Shown here one piece after another: positions 6,015 to 14,369 of a DNA stretch of 18,458 nucleotides. Origin of the DNA: Bacteroides sp. CAG:709. GTDB lineage: Bacteria; Bacteroidota; Bacteroidia; Bacteroidales; UBA932. A program made the translations under genes and the position numbers. The notes below the pieces were generated by a model. It was not told where the DNA came from. It searched no databases and worked only from the letters and a program-made list of their open reading frames with translations. How positions within the stretch are numbered: the stretch's first letter is position 1; each line of letters starts with the position of its first letter. The DNA lies in contig FR882208.1 of the NCBI GenBank assembly GCA_000434935.1, forward strand, positions 97,983 through 116,440, given 5' to 3'.

Positions 6015-7942
6015 TTACGTTTATACTCTACTACCAATGCCTGACGCGGACCCACTACTGTAGAATCATTGACCTCAACTGCTTCGCCGGTCATGACATC
6101 ACGGCCATCATACAGGCCGTCAGCGATTTCCGCATAATGCGACCACGGAATCGACTTGCGTCCGCGGGAATTGTTGATGAAGACAAACACCGCCTCATCA
6201 GCATTGTAACGGAAATAAGCGTAGGTATTGTCCCTGGTCAGAAAATGCAGGGTCTTGCCGTCGTGAATCACGCCCTTGCCCTTTCTCCATCGAAAAAGCT
6301 TGCGTGTAAAATCGTGAAGTTCAGCCACTTGACCAGCCGCAACAGGCTTACCGTCAGTTCCTATCAATGCAGCCTTGCGTCCTTCTTCAGTGAACCAGTT
6401 TTCCTTGTCACCGGCCCAGCCGCCCGGGAAATCCACACGGAGACCGCCGTGTCCCTGACTCTTGTCCTTGGAGACGAACATCATCTCGTCACCTGCGAAA
6501 ATCTGAGGGAAGCCACGCATGGTAGCCATCATGGTCATCACAATCTTCATCCTGTCAGGATTCTGCCTTACCACATCACCGATACGGTCAGTATCGTGGT
6601 TTCCAGGGAAAATCATCATCTTGGAAAGGTCATGATATACGAAATCGTGTGAAAGACAGTCATATACCTTGGTCATGCCAGCACCCCACTGAACAGAATC
6701 CGTCGGAACGCCGGCGCAAATCGCATCGTACAGAGGGAAGTCCATGATGGACGGAAGATTCGAATTGAATCCATCCTTGTTCTCGTTATCAGCCTGCCAA
6801 TAAGCGAGTTGCGGAATGGATGACGTCCAGCACTCCCCTACGATATTGAAATTAGGATATTCCGTGCGGACAGCCTTGCACCATCGGCTCATCGGCTCTT
6901 TCTCATTGTATGGATAGGTATCGACCCTGAAACCGTCCAAGCCGGCATATTCAATCCACCAGATGGCCCATTGCTGGAAATACTTGAGAGTGAACGGATT
7001 GTCCAGGTTCATATCCGGCATGGAAGGCACGAACCAGCCGCTTTCCTGAAGATTCAGGTCATACTTCGACGCATTCGGGTCCATATTGGTCGAGAAGCAT
7101 ACATTGGTACCGGTATATTCCGGGAACTGATGGATCCAGTCAGCGAACGGAAGGTCCTTCATCCACCAATGCGCTGTACCGCAATGGTTTGTGACGATAT
7201 CCATCACCACCTTCAGGCCTTTTTCATGAGCCTTCGCCACCATCTCGCGGTAAAGTTCATTGGAACCGAAGCGCGGGTCAATATGGTAGTAGTCCGAGCA
7301 CGCATAGCCGTGGTATGATCCGCCCGGCTCATTGTCCTCAAGCAGCGGAGTGCACCAAATCGCCGTCGCACCGAGATCCTCTATATAATCCAGATGATCA
7401 ATGATTCCCTGAACATCTCCGCCATGACGTCCGAAATATCCGCTGCGGTCAGCTTTTTCAGCGGTGTCAGAAGTGGAGTCATTGGACGGATCACCATTCG
7501 CAAAGCGGTCAGGCATAATGAGATATATCATGTCCGCAGCAGTATAGCTCTTCCTCTGGACAGAGCCGGATTCACGGGCCGCAATCTCATACGGATACTT
7601 GAACGCAGGCTTTCCGTCCTTGCTGAATACAAGATAATATGTTCCAGGTGCGGCATCCTTGAGGATGTTGACATCAATGAACAGGTAATTAGGGCTGTCA
7701 GCCTTATGTATTTTATTGACCTTCACCCCATTGCCACCCTCAATAGCGACATTGTACTCTGTAACGCCTTCGCCCTGTACGAGAAGCTGGAGCGGGGCTT
7801 TCATCCCCACCCACCACGAAAGCGGTTCTACTCTGCTTACCTGCGACGAATCCGCATCAGCAACAGAATCGGTAACAAAAGCTGAGTTTCCGGCACAAGC
7901 CGTAAGCATTACTGCCGTCATAATTCCAAATATTCTTTTCAT
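6011..7942 (-). CDS. GH13 neopullulanase/cyclomaltodextrinase-like enzyme (SusA-like), predicted lipoprotein
   Basis: The 643-residue protein cleaves alpha-glucans or maltodextrins. Residues about 36-125 look like the N-terminal beta domain of cyclomaltodextrinases (WWVGMKAPLQLLVQG, then an Ig-like fold). The catalytic barrel opens with IYLIMPDRFANGD. The four GH13 regions are intact: DIVTNH (248-253), GFRVD with nucleophile Asp341, VGECW with Glu370, and PGNHD with Asp450. A small C-terminal beta domain ends the protein. The start is ATG at 7942, because it gives MKRIF, a signal peptide and the lipobox LTAC (Cys16); the 16-residue upstream extension would spoil the signal. The next residues, AGNSA, are not acidic, so a periplasm-facing lipoprotein is likely. 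Length and domain order match SusA neopullulanase. It follows the 404-aa GH13 by 14 bases and overlaps the GH97 start. Confidence 0.92.
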   Translation of the reverse strand: MKRIFGIMTAVMLTACAGNSAFVTDSVADADSSQVSRVEPLSWWVGMKAPLQLLVQGEGVTEYNVAIEGGNGVKVNKIHKADSPNYLFIDVNILKDAAPGTYYLVFSKDGKPAFKYPYEIAARESGSVQRKSYTAADMIYLIMPDRFANGDPSNDSTSDTAEKADRSGYFGRHGGDVQGIIDHLDYIEDLGATAIWCTPLLEDNEPGGSYHGYACSDYYHIDPRFGSNELYREMVAKAHEKGLKVVMDIVTNHCGTAHWWMKDLPFADWIHQFPEYTGTNVCFSTNMDPNASKYDLNLQESGWFVPSMPDMNLDNPFTLKYFQQWAIWWIEYAGLDGFRVDTYPYNEKEPMSRWCKAVRTEYPNFNIVGECWTSSIPQLAYWQADNENKDGFNSNLPSIMDFPLYDAICAGVPTDSVQWGAGMTKVYDCLSHDFVYHDLSKMMIFPGNHDTDRIGDVVRQNPDRMKIVMTMMATMRGFPQIFAGDEMMFVSKDKSQGHGGLRVDFPGGWAGDKENWFTEEGRKAALIGTDGKPVAAGQVAELHDFTRKLFRWRKGKGVIHDGKTLHFLTRDNTYAYFRYNADEAVFVFINNSRGRKSIPWSHYAEIADGLYDGRDVMTGEAVEVNDSTVVGPRQALVVEYKRK

Positions 7943-7956
7943 ATGTAAATATATCA

Positions 7957-9171
7957 TTAAATTTCCACATTCCAATTCCAAGGAGGGCAAAGTTGTGCGG
8001 TGACAGTCACCACGTCATTGTCAAACACACGTTTGAAAACCAACGTATTGTCCTCACATGTAACTACTTCGAAGCGTCCGCCCTTTTCGCCCGCACGCAG
8101 TGCCGGATGCTCATGGCGGAATTTTATAAGATTCTGATAGAACTGAGTGAACTCATTCACCTCCCATGCCGGAACCGGGTCTTTTTCGAAGAACTGGAAA
8201 CGATGGTTCCAACCCATCTCCTGCCCCGTGTAGATCAACGGCTGTCCGCCAGGAAGTGTAAAGGTCAATACTGCCATCACTTTCGCAGCATCGCCCATTC
8301 TCTCGAACTCAGTTCCGGCCCATGAATTCTCGTCATGATTCGAAGTGAACATCAGACGGAAAGCATCCTTAGGGAAACGTTCGGCATCGTGCTTCACATA
8401 TTCCAGGAGTTCATCGGCACCCTTGTTTCCCTGTGCAATGTCATTCAGGATATGGTGCAGTTCCCATGCATAAGAAGCATCGAAACCGGACTCATGAAGC
8501 TTAGGGTCTTCGCCCTCGGCCAGCATGTACATCTGCGGCCAATCCTCTCTGAGTGAAGAGATTGTCTTCTTCCAAAATTCAGAAGGCACCTCGCATGCCA
8601 TATCGCAGCGGAAACCGTCAATGCCTTTGGACATCCAGAAACGCATTGCACTTTCCTGCGCGTCCCATACATCCGCATTGTCATAATTCAGTGCGGCAAT
8701 GTCCGTCCAGTCATATTGAACGACAGTGTTTCCGACGGAATCCCTTTCATACCAGTCGGCCGGTTTCGCATCAATCCACACCGCATCCGGAGAGGTATGG
8801 TTCGCCACCCAGTCGAGTATCACACGGAATCCCCGGGACTTGGCTTCAGTAAGAAAAGCCTCGAAATCCTGCATTGTACCGAACTCCGGATTGACGGCGC
8901 AATAGTCCTTTATGGCATAGTAGGAGCCGAGAGTTCCCTTACGCTCCTTTTCTCCGATAGGGTAAATCGGCATAAGCCAGATAACGTCCACTCCGAGTTC
9001 CTTCAGGCGCGGGAGCTGGGCCTGGGCCGCAGCAAAAGTGCCCTCCGGAGTGTATTGGCGCACATTCATTTCATAAACGACGGCATCGTAAGTCCATGCG
9101 GCATGTGGGGACTTTTCCGCACAGGACGCTAACATCAGGACCGCAAGGGCCGCCAACAATATCTTCTTCAT
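7957..9171 (-). CDS. GH13 alpha-amylase-like lipoprotein with a very short C-terminal domain
   Basis: This 404-residue enzyme is a compact GH13 alpha-glucanase. After a signal peptide with lipobox LASC (Cys17) the barrel begins almost at once (WTYDAVVYEMNVRQYTPEGT). Region I is LDWVANH (119-125), region II GFRCD with nucleophile Asp190, region III LAEGE with Glu219, region IV TSNHD with Asp280. All catalytic residues are present. The C-terminal beta domain is only about 40 residues and stops after NDVVTVTAQLCPPWNWNVEI, shorter than usual, which may be natural or a truncation. ATG at 9171 starts a good signal peptide; ATG at 9183, overlapping the GH53 stop as TAATG, would add MLLI and is also possible. 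Whether it makes maltose, longer oligomers or branched products cannot be told. Confidence 0.88.
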   Translation of the reverse strand: MKKILLAALAVLMLASCAEKSPHAAWTYDAVVYEMNVRQYTPEGTFAAAQAQLPRLKELGVDVIWLMPIYPIGEKERKGTLGSYYAIKDYCAVNPEFGTMQDFEAFLTEAKSRGFRVILDWVANHTSPDAVWIDAKPADWYERDSVGNTVVQYDWTDIAALNYDNADVWDAQESAMRFWMSKGIDGFRCDMACEVPSEFWKKTISSLREDWPQMYMLAEGEDPKLHESGFDASYAWELHHILNDIAQGNKGADELLEYVKHDAERFPKDAFRLMFTSNHDENSWAGTEFERMGDAAKVMAVLTFTLPGGQPLIYTGQEMGWNHRFQFFEKDPVPAWEVNEFTQFYQNLIKFRHEHPALRAGEKGGRFEVVTCEDNTLVFKRVFDNDVVTVTAQLCPPWNWNVEI

Positions 9172-9182
9172 AATCAGTAACA

Positions 9183-10229
9183 TTATCTCTTTGCGAATGG
9201 TGAAAGTGCAACGGTCGGCTTGCCATCCTTGAAAGCACCGAGGTCGTAGCCGTTGCGTACCAGCTCGGACTCAGGCTCCCAATAGAAGATGCCTTTGAAA
9301 CGCTTCACGTCCTTAAGACCGTTCCACAATGTCTCAAGTGCCTCCTTGCCCTTCTCCGGCTCAGCAGCCGGCATTCCGAACTCAACCAGCATCACATCCT
9401 TGTTGTAGGACTTGATCAGCTGAGGGATATTGGCAACCGCCTGATTCACTTTCTCTTCCCATGGTTCGAATGCCTTAATTTCATCTTTCCAATATGAAGG
9501 ATACAGCGAAAGGCCTATCATGTCGTATTTAACGCCGTTATTCGCCATAAGAGAATAGAACCACTGGAGGGTATCCATATTCCAGGCATTGTCAATGTGA
9601 AGTATTACGGAAGCATTGGGATAAACCGCCTTTATCTGGTCGGCACCGGCCTTGAACAGTTTTGCGAAGCCGGAAGCGCTTTGGTCCTTGACGCGCCCCT
9701 TTTCCCAGAGCATACCGTTGGTCACTTCGTTTCCGACCTGCACCCATGTAACATCCACACCATTGTCCTTCAATGTATTGAGGACATCAAAGGTATGGTC
9801 AGCCACTGCCTTTGCCAGCGCTTCGAGGTCATAAGTCGTCCAAGCCGCAGGGACATTTTGCTTGCCAGGATCAGCCCAAAAATCAGAATAATGGAAATCA
9901 ATCATTATCTTCATGCCGAGTTCCTTCGCCCTCAGACATTTCTTGAGGACGTCTTCCTTGCCGTTCCATCTTTCTTTGGGATTCACCCAGACTCTGAATC
10001 GCAACGAATTGAATCCCAGCGACTTCATCAGAGAAGGGCAATCCATCTCCACACCGGAAGCGGAATAGAATTTATAGCCTTTGCTTTCCATTTCCGTGTA
10101 CCAGCCGATATCGGCACCCTTCGCGAATGCCGGTTTCGTGGGCTTTCCGCCTGAAGGAGAATCAGACTCCCCACAAGAAGACAGAGACAGAACCGCCAAT
10201 ACACACAATGTCTTGATCAAATATTTCAT
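9183..10229 (-). CDS. GH53 arabinogalactan endo-beta-1,4-galactanase, predicted lipoprotein
   Basis: The 348-residue protein should hydrolyse beta-1,4-galactan, the backbone of type I arabinogalactan in pectin. GH53 features run through it: KGADIGWYTEMESKGYKFY near the N-terminus, LRFRVWVNP (76-84), IDFHYSDFWADPGKQ (110-124), the acid/base glutamate in VGNEVTNGMLW (Glu168) and the probable nucleophile in LVEFGMP (Glu283; many family members have VET here). FYWEPE follows at 315-320. The length fits a single-domain enzyme. The signal peptide ends in LSSC (Cys19), then GESD, an acidic stretch that may send it to the cell surface. It lies 11 bases after the 861-aa GH13 and ends at the next GH13 start. 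A galactanase in an alpha-glucan locus is unexpected; the family call itself is firm. Confidence 0.93.
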   Translation of the reverse strand: MKYLIKTLCVLAVLSLSSCGESDSPSGGKPTKPAFAKGADIGWYTEMESKGYKFYSASGVEMDCPSLMKSLGFNSLRFRVWVNPKERWNGKEDVLKKCLRAKELGMKIMIDFHYSDFWADPGKQNVPAAWTTYDLEALAKAVADHTFDVLNTLKDNGVDVTWVQVGNEVTNGMLWEKGRVKDQSASGFAKLFKAGADQIKAVYPNASVILHIDNAWNMDTLQWFYSLMANNGVKYDMIGLSLYPSYWKDEIKAFEPWEEKVNQAVANIPQLIKSYNKDVMLVEFGMPAAEPEKGKEALETLWNGLKDVKRFKGIFYWEPESELVRNGYDLGAFKDGKPTVALSPFAKR

Positions 10230-10240
10230 AACTGGTCAGT

Positions 10241-12826
10241 TTATTCTAATACAAGCAATTTAAAATCACTGGAATCAAGATTCACAGTAAGGGAATTGTG
10301 GCCGGCCGCATCCGTTGTCACATTGTAAGAGCCGGAGCCGAAGCCAGAATAATCCTTCCATGTCCCAGGTTTCGGAAGCCATGCGGTGATATCTTTCTTT
10401 TCCAACGAGAAATTGCCGATGACCGCAAATGCCTTTCCGTCAACGGTACAGTAGACAAAGCGTCCGTCATTCCAGTTTCCGCCGGATACATACCATGAGA
10501 AATCAGCATCGGAAGAGAAGAAAAGCGGATTTTCCTTGCGGAATTTCATCAATGATGCGTATGTGTCATGAAGGGCCTTGCGGTCAGCATTTTCCAAATA
10601 TTCCCAGTGAACAGGTTTCTTGCCGGTCCTGCCGTTCTGTTCTATCGAGATGTCATAACCGAGTTCCTCGAACTGCCAGAGCATCTTAGGTCCCGGGACT
10701 GTGAGGAAAAATGCCGCATTGAGGGCTTCACGTTTCATTCTGGCGGCCAAGTTCGAGTCTCCGCTGATGCCTGACGCGCCTTCTTTAAGGGCTTTGTAGG
10801 CAATCCTTTCCTCATCGTGGCTTTCCATAAATCCCACATATGCGCCGAACGGCATTGCAGAACCTGTCCAGAGGCCTTCAAAACCACTTCCGGCAGACTT
10901 GCCCATGGCTGACTGACAATATGCATTGTTCAGATTTCTCCAGACTTTCGCCCCGGCTTCGGCAAGAGCCTTTTCCTCCCGCGTCTCGCAGAAATGCTCC
11001 AGGATCACGACAGCATCCGGGTTATGGCTCTTTACGCTCTTGGTGTAATCCGTAAGGATGTCCACGCGGCTCTGGTCATAGTTGGAAGCGGTACTTTCGT
11101 CGCTCTTCTTGTTTGTGAAGCCCTTGGTAAGGTCGAAACGGAAACCGTCCACGTGATATTCTTCCATAAGATACTTCAGGCTTTCCTTGACATGCTGACG
11201 GAAAGGCTGGTACTCGTGATTCCAGTCGTGGAACACGCTGTACGGATGAGGAGCGTCAACATTGAACCAAGGATTGTCGGATGCGGTCTTGTTGTTCTTC
11301 GAATCCCAGTAAAGCTTCGCATACGGATGGGCTCCTGTCGCCTGATTATAAACGACATCCACGATTACGGCCATACCCCTTGCATGACATCCGTCAATGA
11401 ACTGCTTATACATATTGCGCGTACCATAGGCCTTGTCCAGTGCGAAATATGAGCAAGGGTTATAGCCCCAGCTGTCATTGCCGTCAAATTCCTGTATCGG
11501 CATGAGTTCCACGGCATTGACACCGAGCGAAGAGAGATAGTCGAGTTTTCCGAGTGCACCAGGAATGTCACCGGTAGATGTGAAATCGCGGAAATGCATC
11601 TCGTAGATCACGAGGTCATTCTGGTCTGCAATCTTGAAGCCGGTGCTTGTCCAGTTATAGACATCCTTGTTCACCTTGAACGAAGATACCAGTCCGCTCG
11701 TGCCCTTAGGATATGCCGGAAGGTCAGGATATGTCGAGGATGAAATGTATTTGTCGTTCGAGCCGTCGTAAACGATCTCCGTATAAGGGTCATGTACGCG
11801 GAAAGCCGAACCATCCTTGTTCACGACATAATATTGGAACATATATTCCTTGTCCGGGTCCACGTTCGTCATCGTGTACCACCAGCAGCCTGCCGCGTCA
11901 TCACGCTTCATGGCGTAATCATTGGAGCGCTGCCACTTGGAGAATTCACCTGTCAGATAACAGTATTCGTGGCGTTTGTTCTTATTGTCGAGATCTCGCA
12001 GAACCAGGGTCACGCTGCCGTCGGAATTATAATTGATGCCGTAATGGGCGCCCGCAGGCATTGCCTCTTTTACGACCGGCTCTGGCTCGAAAACAAACTT
12101 GTCGTCCTTCACTTTGAGGAACAGGTCATCTGTCTGGAGTTTGCCGTCGGCGCTACGCACGACTACACCGATCTTGTTTACAGGTGTATCACCGGAAGCG
12201 AACCATTCCCTGACGGATGGCTGGATCGGAAGTTTCCAGAGATTCTTCTCCTCGCACGGCTGCCACTTGCATTTGTCAGTGTTCTTGTCCCAATCGGCCT
12301 GGACACACATCCATTCTGCTTCGACAATACCTATGTGGGCGTACATGTCCTTCTTGTAATCATAGAACGGGGACTCCTTGTCTGCCCTGTAATAAAGCAC
12401 GCACGGAGAATCAGGTTCAGGCAATTCCGGGATAGAAAAAAGCCCTGTAGCAGAAGGATTTACAAGTTCATCCAGAGGATGCTGCGTCACATTTACGACA
12501 GCGGTCTTGTATCCGGTCGCGGAAAACGAAATGGTCGCCGTCCTCAGTTCCTTATTGTTTTCCGTAACAGTGACGACGATTTCACAGGAACCGCTGCCGG
12601 ATGTCTTGTCGATTTCAAGCCAGTCATTCTTGGAAACTACCGCATTCCATTGCGAAGCATTCGTCTTGAGTTCCAATGTCTGCGAAGCGGCGGCTTTGGT
12701 AAAATACAATGCCTCCGGTGTAATCTGCAATTTCTTTCCTTGCTGGATTTGTCCTTCCTTGCTGCAGGAAACGAGTGCCGACAGACACAGAACGAACAGG
12801 ACAAAAAATCTTGTAATGTTTTTCAT
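10241..12826 (-). CDS. Large BACON + CBM + GH13 amylase/pullulanase, predicted surface lipoprotein
   Basis: The 861-residue enzyme is probably the main surface alpha-glucanase, the SusG role, with a different architecture. Lipobox ALVSC gives Cys21, followed by SKEG. Residues about 33-117 are a BACON domain (WNAVVSKNDWLEI, then GSGSCEIVVTVTENN). Residues about 128-240 form an Ig-like or carbohydrate-binding domain. Residues about 255-355 resemble a CBM48-type domain (CYLTGEFSKWQ). The GH13 barrel begins near DLVIYEMHFRDFT (404-416). Catalytic residues are Asp565 (GFRFDLTKGF), Glu610 (ILEHFCE) and Asp671 (ESHDEER). Region I reads DVVYNQ (490-495), with Gln495 where most GH13 enzymes have His. 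The C-terminal beta domain ends in FKLLVLE. It is preceded by a terminator-like hairpin and is the first of five enzyme genes. CBM48-type domains suggest debranching activity, but a plain amylase is possible. Confidence 0.9.
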   Translation of the reverse strand: MKNITRFFVLFVLCLSALVSCSKEGQIQQGKKLQITPEALYFTKAAASQTLELKTNASQWNAVVSKNDWLEIDKTSGSGSCEIVVTVTENNKELRTATISFSATGYKTAVVNVTQHPLDELVNPSATGLFSIPELPEPDSPCVLYYRADKESPFYDYKKDMYAHIGIVEAEWMCVQADWDKNTDKCKWQPCEEKNLWKLPIQPSVREWFASGDTPVNKIGVVVRSADGKLQTDDLFLKVKDDKFVFEPEPVVKEAMPAGAHYGINYNSDGSVTLVLRDLDNKNKRHEYCYLTGEFSKWQRSNDYAMKRDDAAGCWWYTMTNVDPDKEYMFQYYVVNKDGSAFRVHDPYTEIVYDGSNDKYISSSTYPDLPAYPKGTSGLVSSFKVNKDVYNWTSTGFKIADQNDLVIYEMHFRDFTSTGDIPGALGKLDYLSSLGVNAVELMPIQEFDGNDSWGYNPCSYFALDKAYGTRNMYKQFIDGCHARGMAVIVDVVYNQATGAHPYAKLYWDSKNNKTASDNPWFNVDAPHPYSVFHDWNHEYQPFRQHVKESLKYLMEEYHVDGFRFDLTKGFTNKKSDESTASNYDQSRVDILTDYTKSVKSHNPDAVVILEHFCETREEKALAEAGAKVWRNLNNAYCQSAMGKSAGSGFEGLWTGSAMPFGAYVGFMESHDEERIAYKALKEGASGISGDSNLAARMKREALNAAFFLTVPGPKMLWQFEELGYDISIEQNGRTGKKPVHWEYLENADRKALHDTYASLMKFRKENPLFFSSDADFSWYVSGGNWNDGRFVYCTVDGKAFAVIGNFSLEKKDITAWLPKPGTWKDYSGFGSGSYNVTTDAAGHNSLTVNLDSSDFKLLVLE

Positions 12827-12859
12827 GATAAATTAGAGTTTCACAAGTACTGGCTTGAG

Positions 12860-12904
12860 AATTTTTCAAAAAGGGCAGGCCTTTTCTTAGCGCAGGGCCT
12901 GCCC
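12860..12904 (-). terminator. Intrinsic terminator-like hairpin between binding-protein and enzyme genes
   Basis: On the minus strand GGGCAGGCC (12904-12896) pairs with GGCCTGCCC (12881-12873) as a 9-bp GC-rich stem round a 14-base loop, followed at once by TTTTTGAAAAATT. This is a standard intrinsic terminator shape. It lies in the 105-base gap after the SusF-like stop and before the 861-aa GH13, so it probably lowers transcription of the enzyme genes relative to susCDEF. Confidence 0.8.
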
Positions 12905-12931
12905 GGATTATAAATTCAGAAAATCCACACT

Positions 12932-14356
12932 TTAGCTCAGGAGATCGAGACTGAAATCAGATGTCTCAGTATTGAACACGAGCGAGTATTCTCCGGCTGG
13001 TTTAGTGAACTTGATATTGCCTCCGCCGAAAACGACATTATCCAACTCGCCTCCGAAAGAATATGTCCAGTCAGAATTGAAACGGATCTTGATCTCGTCA
13101 TCCGGTTTCATTTCAAAATCTTCTGCCGCAGTCCATCTTGAACCGCTCTTGGTCATCGGGAAGAATGTACCCCAGCCCGAAGCCGCGAAACTGCCGCCGA
13201 TTTCGAGGTTCTTCACCTGAACCATCACGAGTGTTCCGTTCTTCTTGTCAAGCTTGATGTAATACAATCCTGAAGGGACTTTGATGTTGGAACCGCCCAG
13301 CGTTTTCGATTCTGCATATGCAAATGGGAGGGACTCACTGCCTTTGGTTTCTAATGTCACATCCTCGAAGCCAAAATCTGTTTTCGACCATGAAGGAGTC
13401 GCACTGAACTTGAATTCCGCATCAGAGCCATCCGCAGTGGAGAGATCTACAAAGCCCTGGTACACGCCTTTCTGCTTGGTAGAAAGAGAAAGTGCAGGAG
13501 CATTGGCAATGTCCCAACCCGTACTCTGATAGCTTCCAGGAAGCCACATCTTTTCAGGGAATGAAAGGATATAGGTAGTAATCTTGACTTTTACGGCATT
13601 TGAAACGACACCGTCAGGAAGACTCGTGCAATATGCATATACCTTGAATGTCAATTCCGCTTCCTTGCCTTCAGTTGCGCCTGCAGCAATTACAGCTTCA
13701 TTAAGACCGTCAACAGTGGTCCTGAATGATGTTCCGTCAAGGTCTTTGGCAAGTTCCGTTTCTTTGCCGTCACCACACTTCATGGTAACCTTGTATGTAA
13801 CGTCCTCACCATATTCAAGTCTGGCAGCAGCCCAACCAAGGACCTCGATTTCGTCCGCAGCTTTTTCCTTGTCGAGGACGATTGCTGATTCAGGTGCACT
13901 CAATACAGGTGCGACAGCATCGTCATAGAAGTAAACCTTCACGGCTAATGCCGGAGAAGAATACACTTTACCAGCATTGTCCGCAACACTTACGGAGAAT
14001 GAAAGAGAATGGGTCGCATTCTTTTCCAACTCGAAATTAGTCTTGAGGAAGGTTCTGAGTTCCTCCTTGGAGATGGTGCAGAACGCATCTTTGATCCCCT
14101 GTTTGAGGGCTACTTCCTTCTCTCCGCTCTTGACATTCAAGTTATAGAGATATGCATCAGCATCGATGAAGCGCGCAGCGGTCCAGGTAAAAGTCACGGA
14201 TTCCGCCTTGGTACCGTTGGTAATGAGGATATCCGAATGTGCATCCATCACCGGAGCGACAGGACTCGTAGAGAATGTGTCCTCACTTTCTATGGTGCAG
14301 GCTACTGCCGCAATAGCTACGGCAGAGGCTGCAAATATATTTCTAATCCATTTCAT
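12932..14356 (-). CDS. susF: SusF-like starch-binding outer-membrane lipoprotein
   Basis: The 474-residue lipoprotein (lipobox VAC, Cys20, then TIESED, an acidic stretch typical of surface export) should bind alpha-glucan at the cell surface; it has no enzyme motifs. Residues about 30-145 are an Ig-like SusE/SusF N-terminal domain (APVMDAHSDILITNGTKAES, VTFTWTAARF). Residues about 148-262 look like a second, similar domain (APVLSAPESAIVL, VLGWAAARLEYG). Two carbohydrate-binding domains follow at about 268-382 (MWLPGSYQSTGW) and 384-474 (EIGGSFAASGWG); the tryptophans there are candidates for stacking on glucose helices. Length and place after the SusE-like gene match SusF of B. thetaiotaomicron, though SusF has three binding domains and one Ig domain. 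It follows the SusE-like gene by 13 bases and is the last gene before the terminator-like hairpin. Confidence 0.82.
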   Translation of the reverse strand: MKWIRNIFAASAVAIAAVACTIESEDTFSTSPVAPVMDAHSDILITNGTKAESVTFTWTAARFIDADAYLYNLNVKSGEKEVALKQGIKDAFCTISKEELRTFLKTNFELEKNATHSLSFSVSVADNAGKVYSSPALAVKVYFYDDAVAPVLSAPESAIVLDKEKAADEIEVLGWAAARLEYGEDVTYKVTMKCGDGKETELAKDLDGTSFRTTVDGLNEAVIAAGATEGKEAELTFKVYAYCTSLPDGVVSNAVKVKITTYILSFPEKMWLPGSYQSTGWDIANAPALSLSTKQKGVYQGFVDLSTADGSDAEFKFSATPSWSKTDFGFEDVTLETKGSESLPFAYAESKTLGGSNIKVPSGLYYIKLDKKNGTLVMVQVKNLEIGGSFAASGWGTFFPMTKSGSRWTAAEDFEMKPDDEIKIRFNSDWTYSFGGELDNVVFGGGNIKFTKPAGEYSLVFNTETSDFSLDLLS

Positions 14357-14369
14357 AAGTCAAACCAAT

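Noticed and set aside
12827..12872. Possible promoter for the enzyme genes (TACTTGTG near 12850, minus strand)
   Set aside because: One mismatch to the -7 consensus and a spacing of about 17 bases to the nearest TTTTG; too weak to call, though it should be kept in mind.
11792..12913. Plus-strand open frame of 373 codons
   Set aside because: Antisense to the BACON-GH13 gene and running through the terminator-like hairpin; no domain features.
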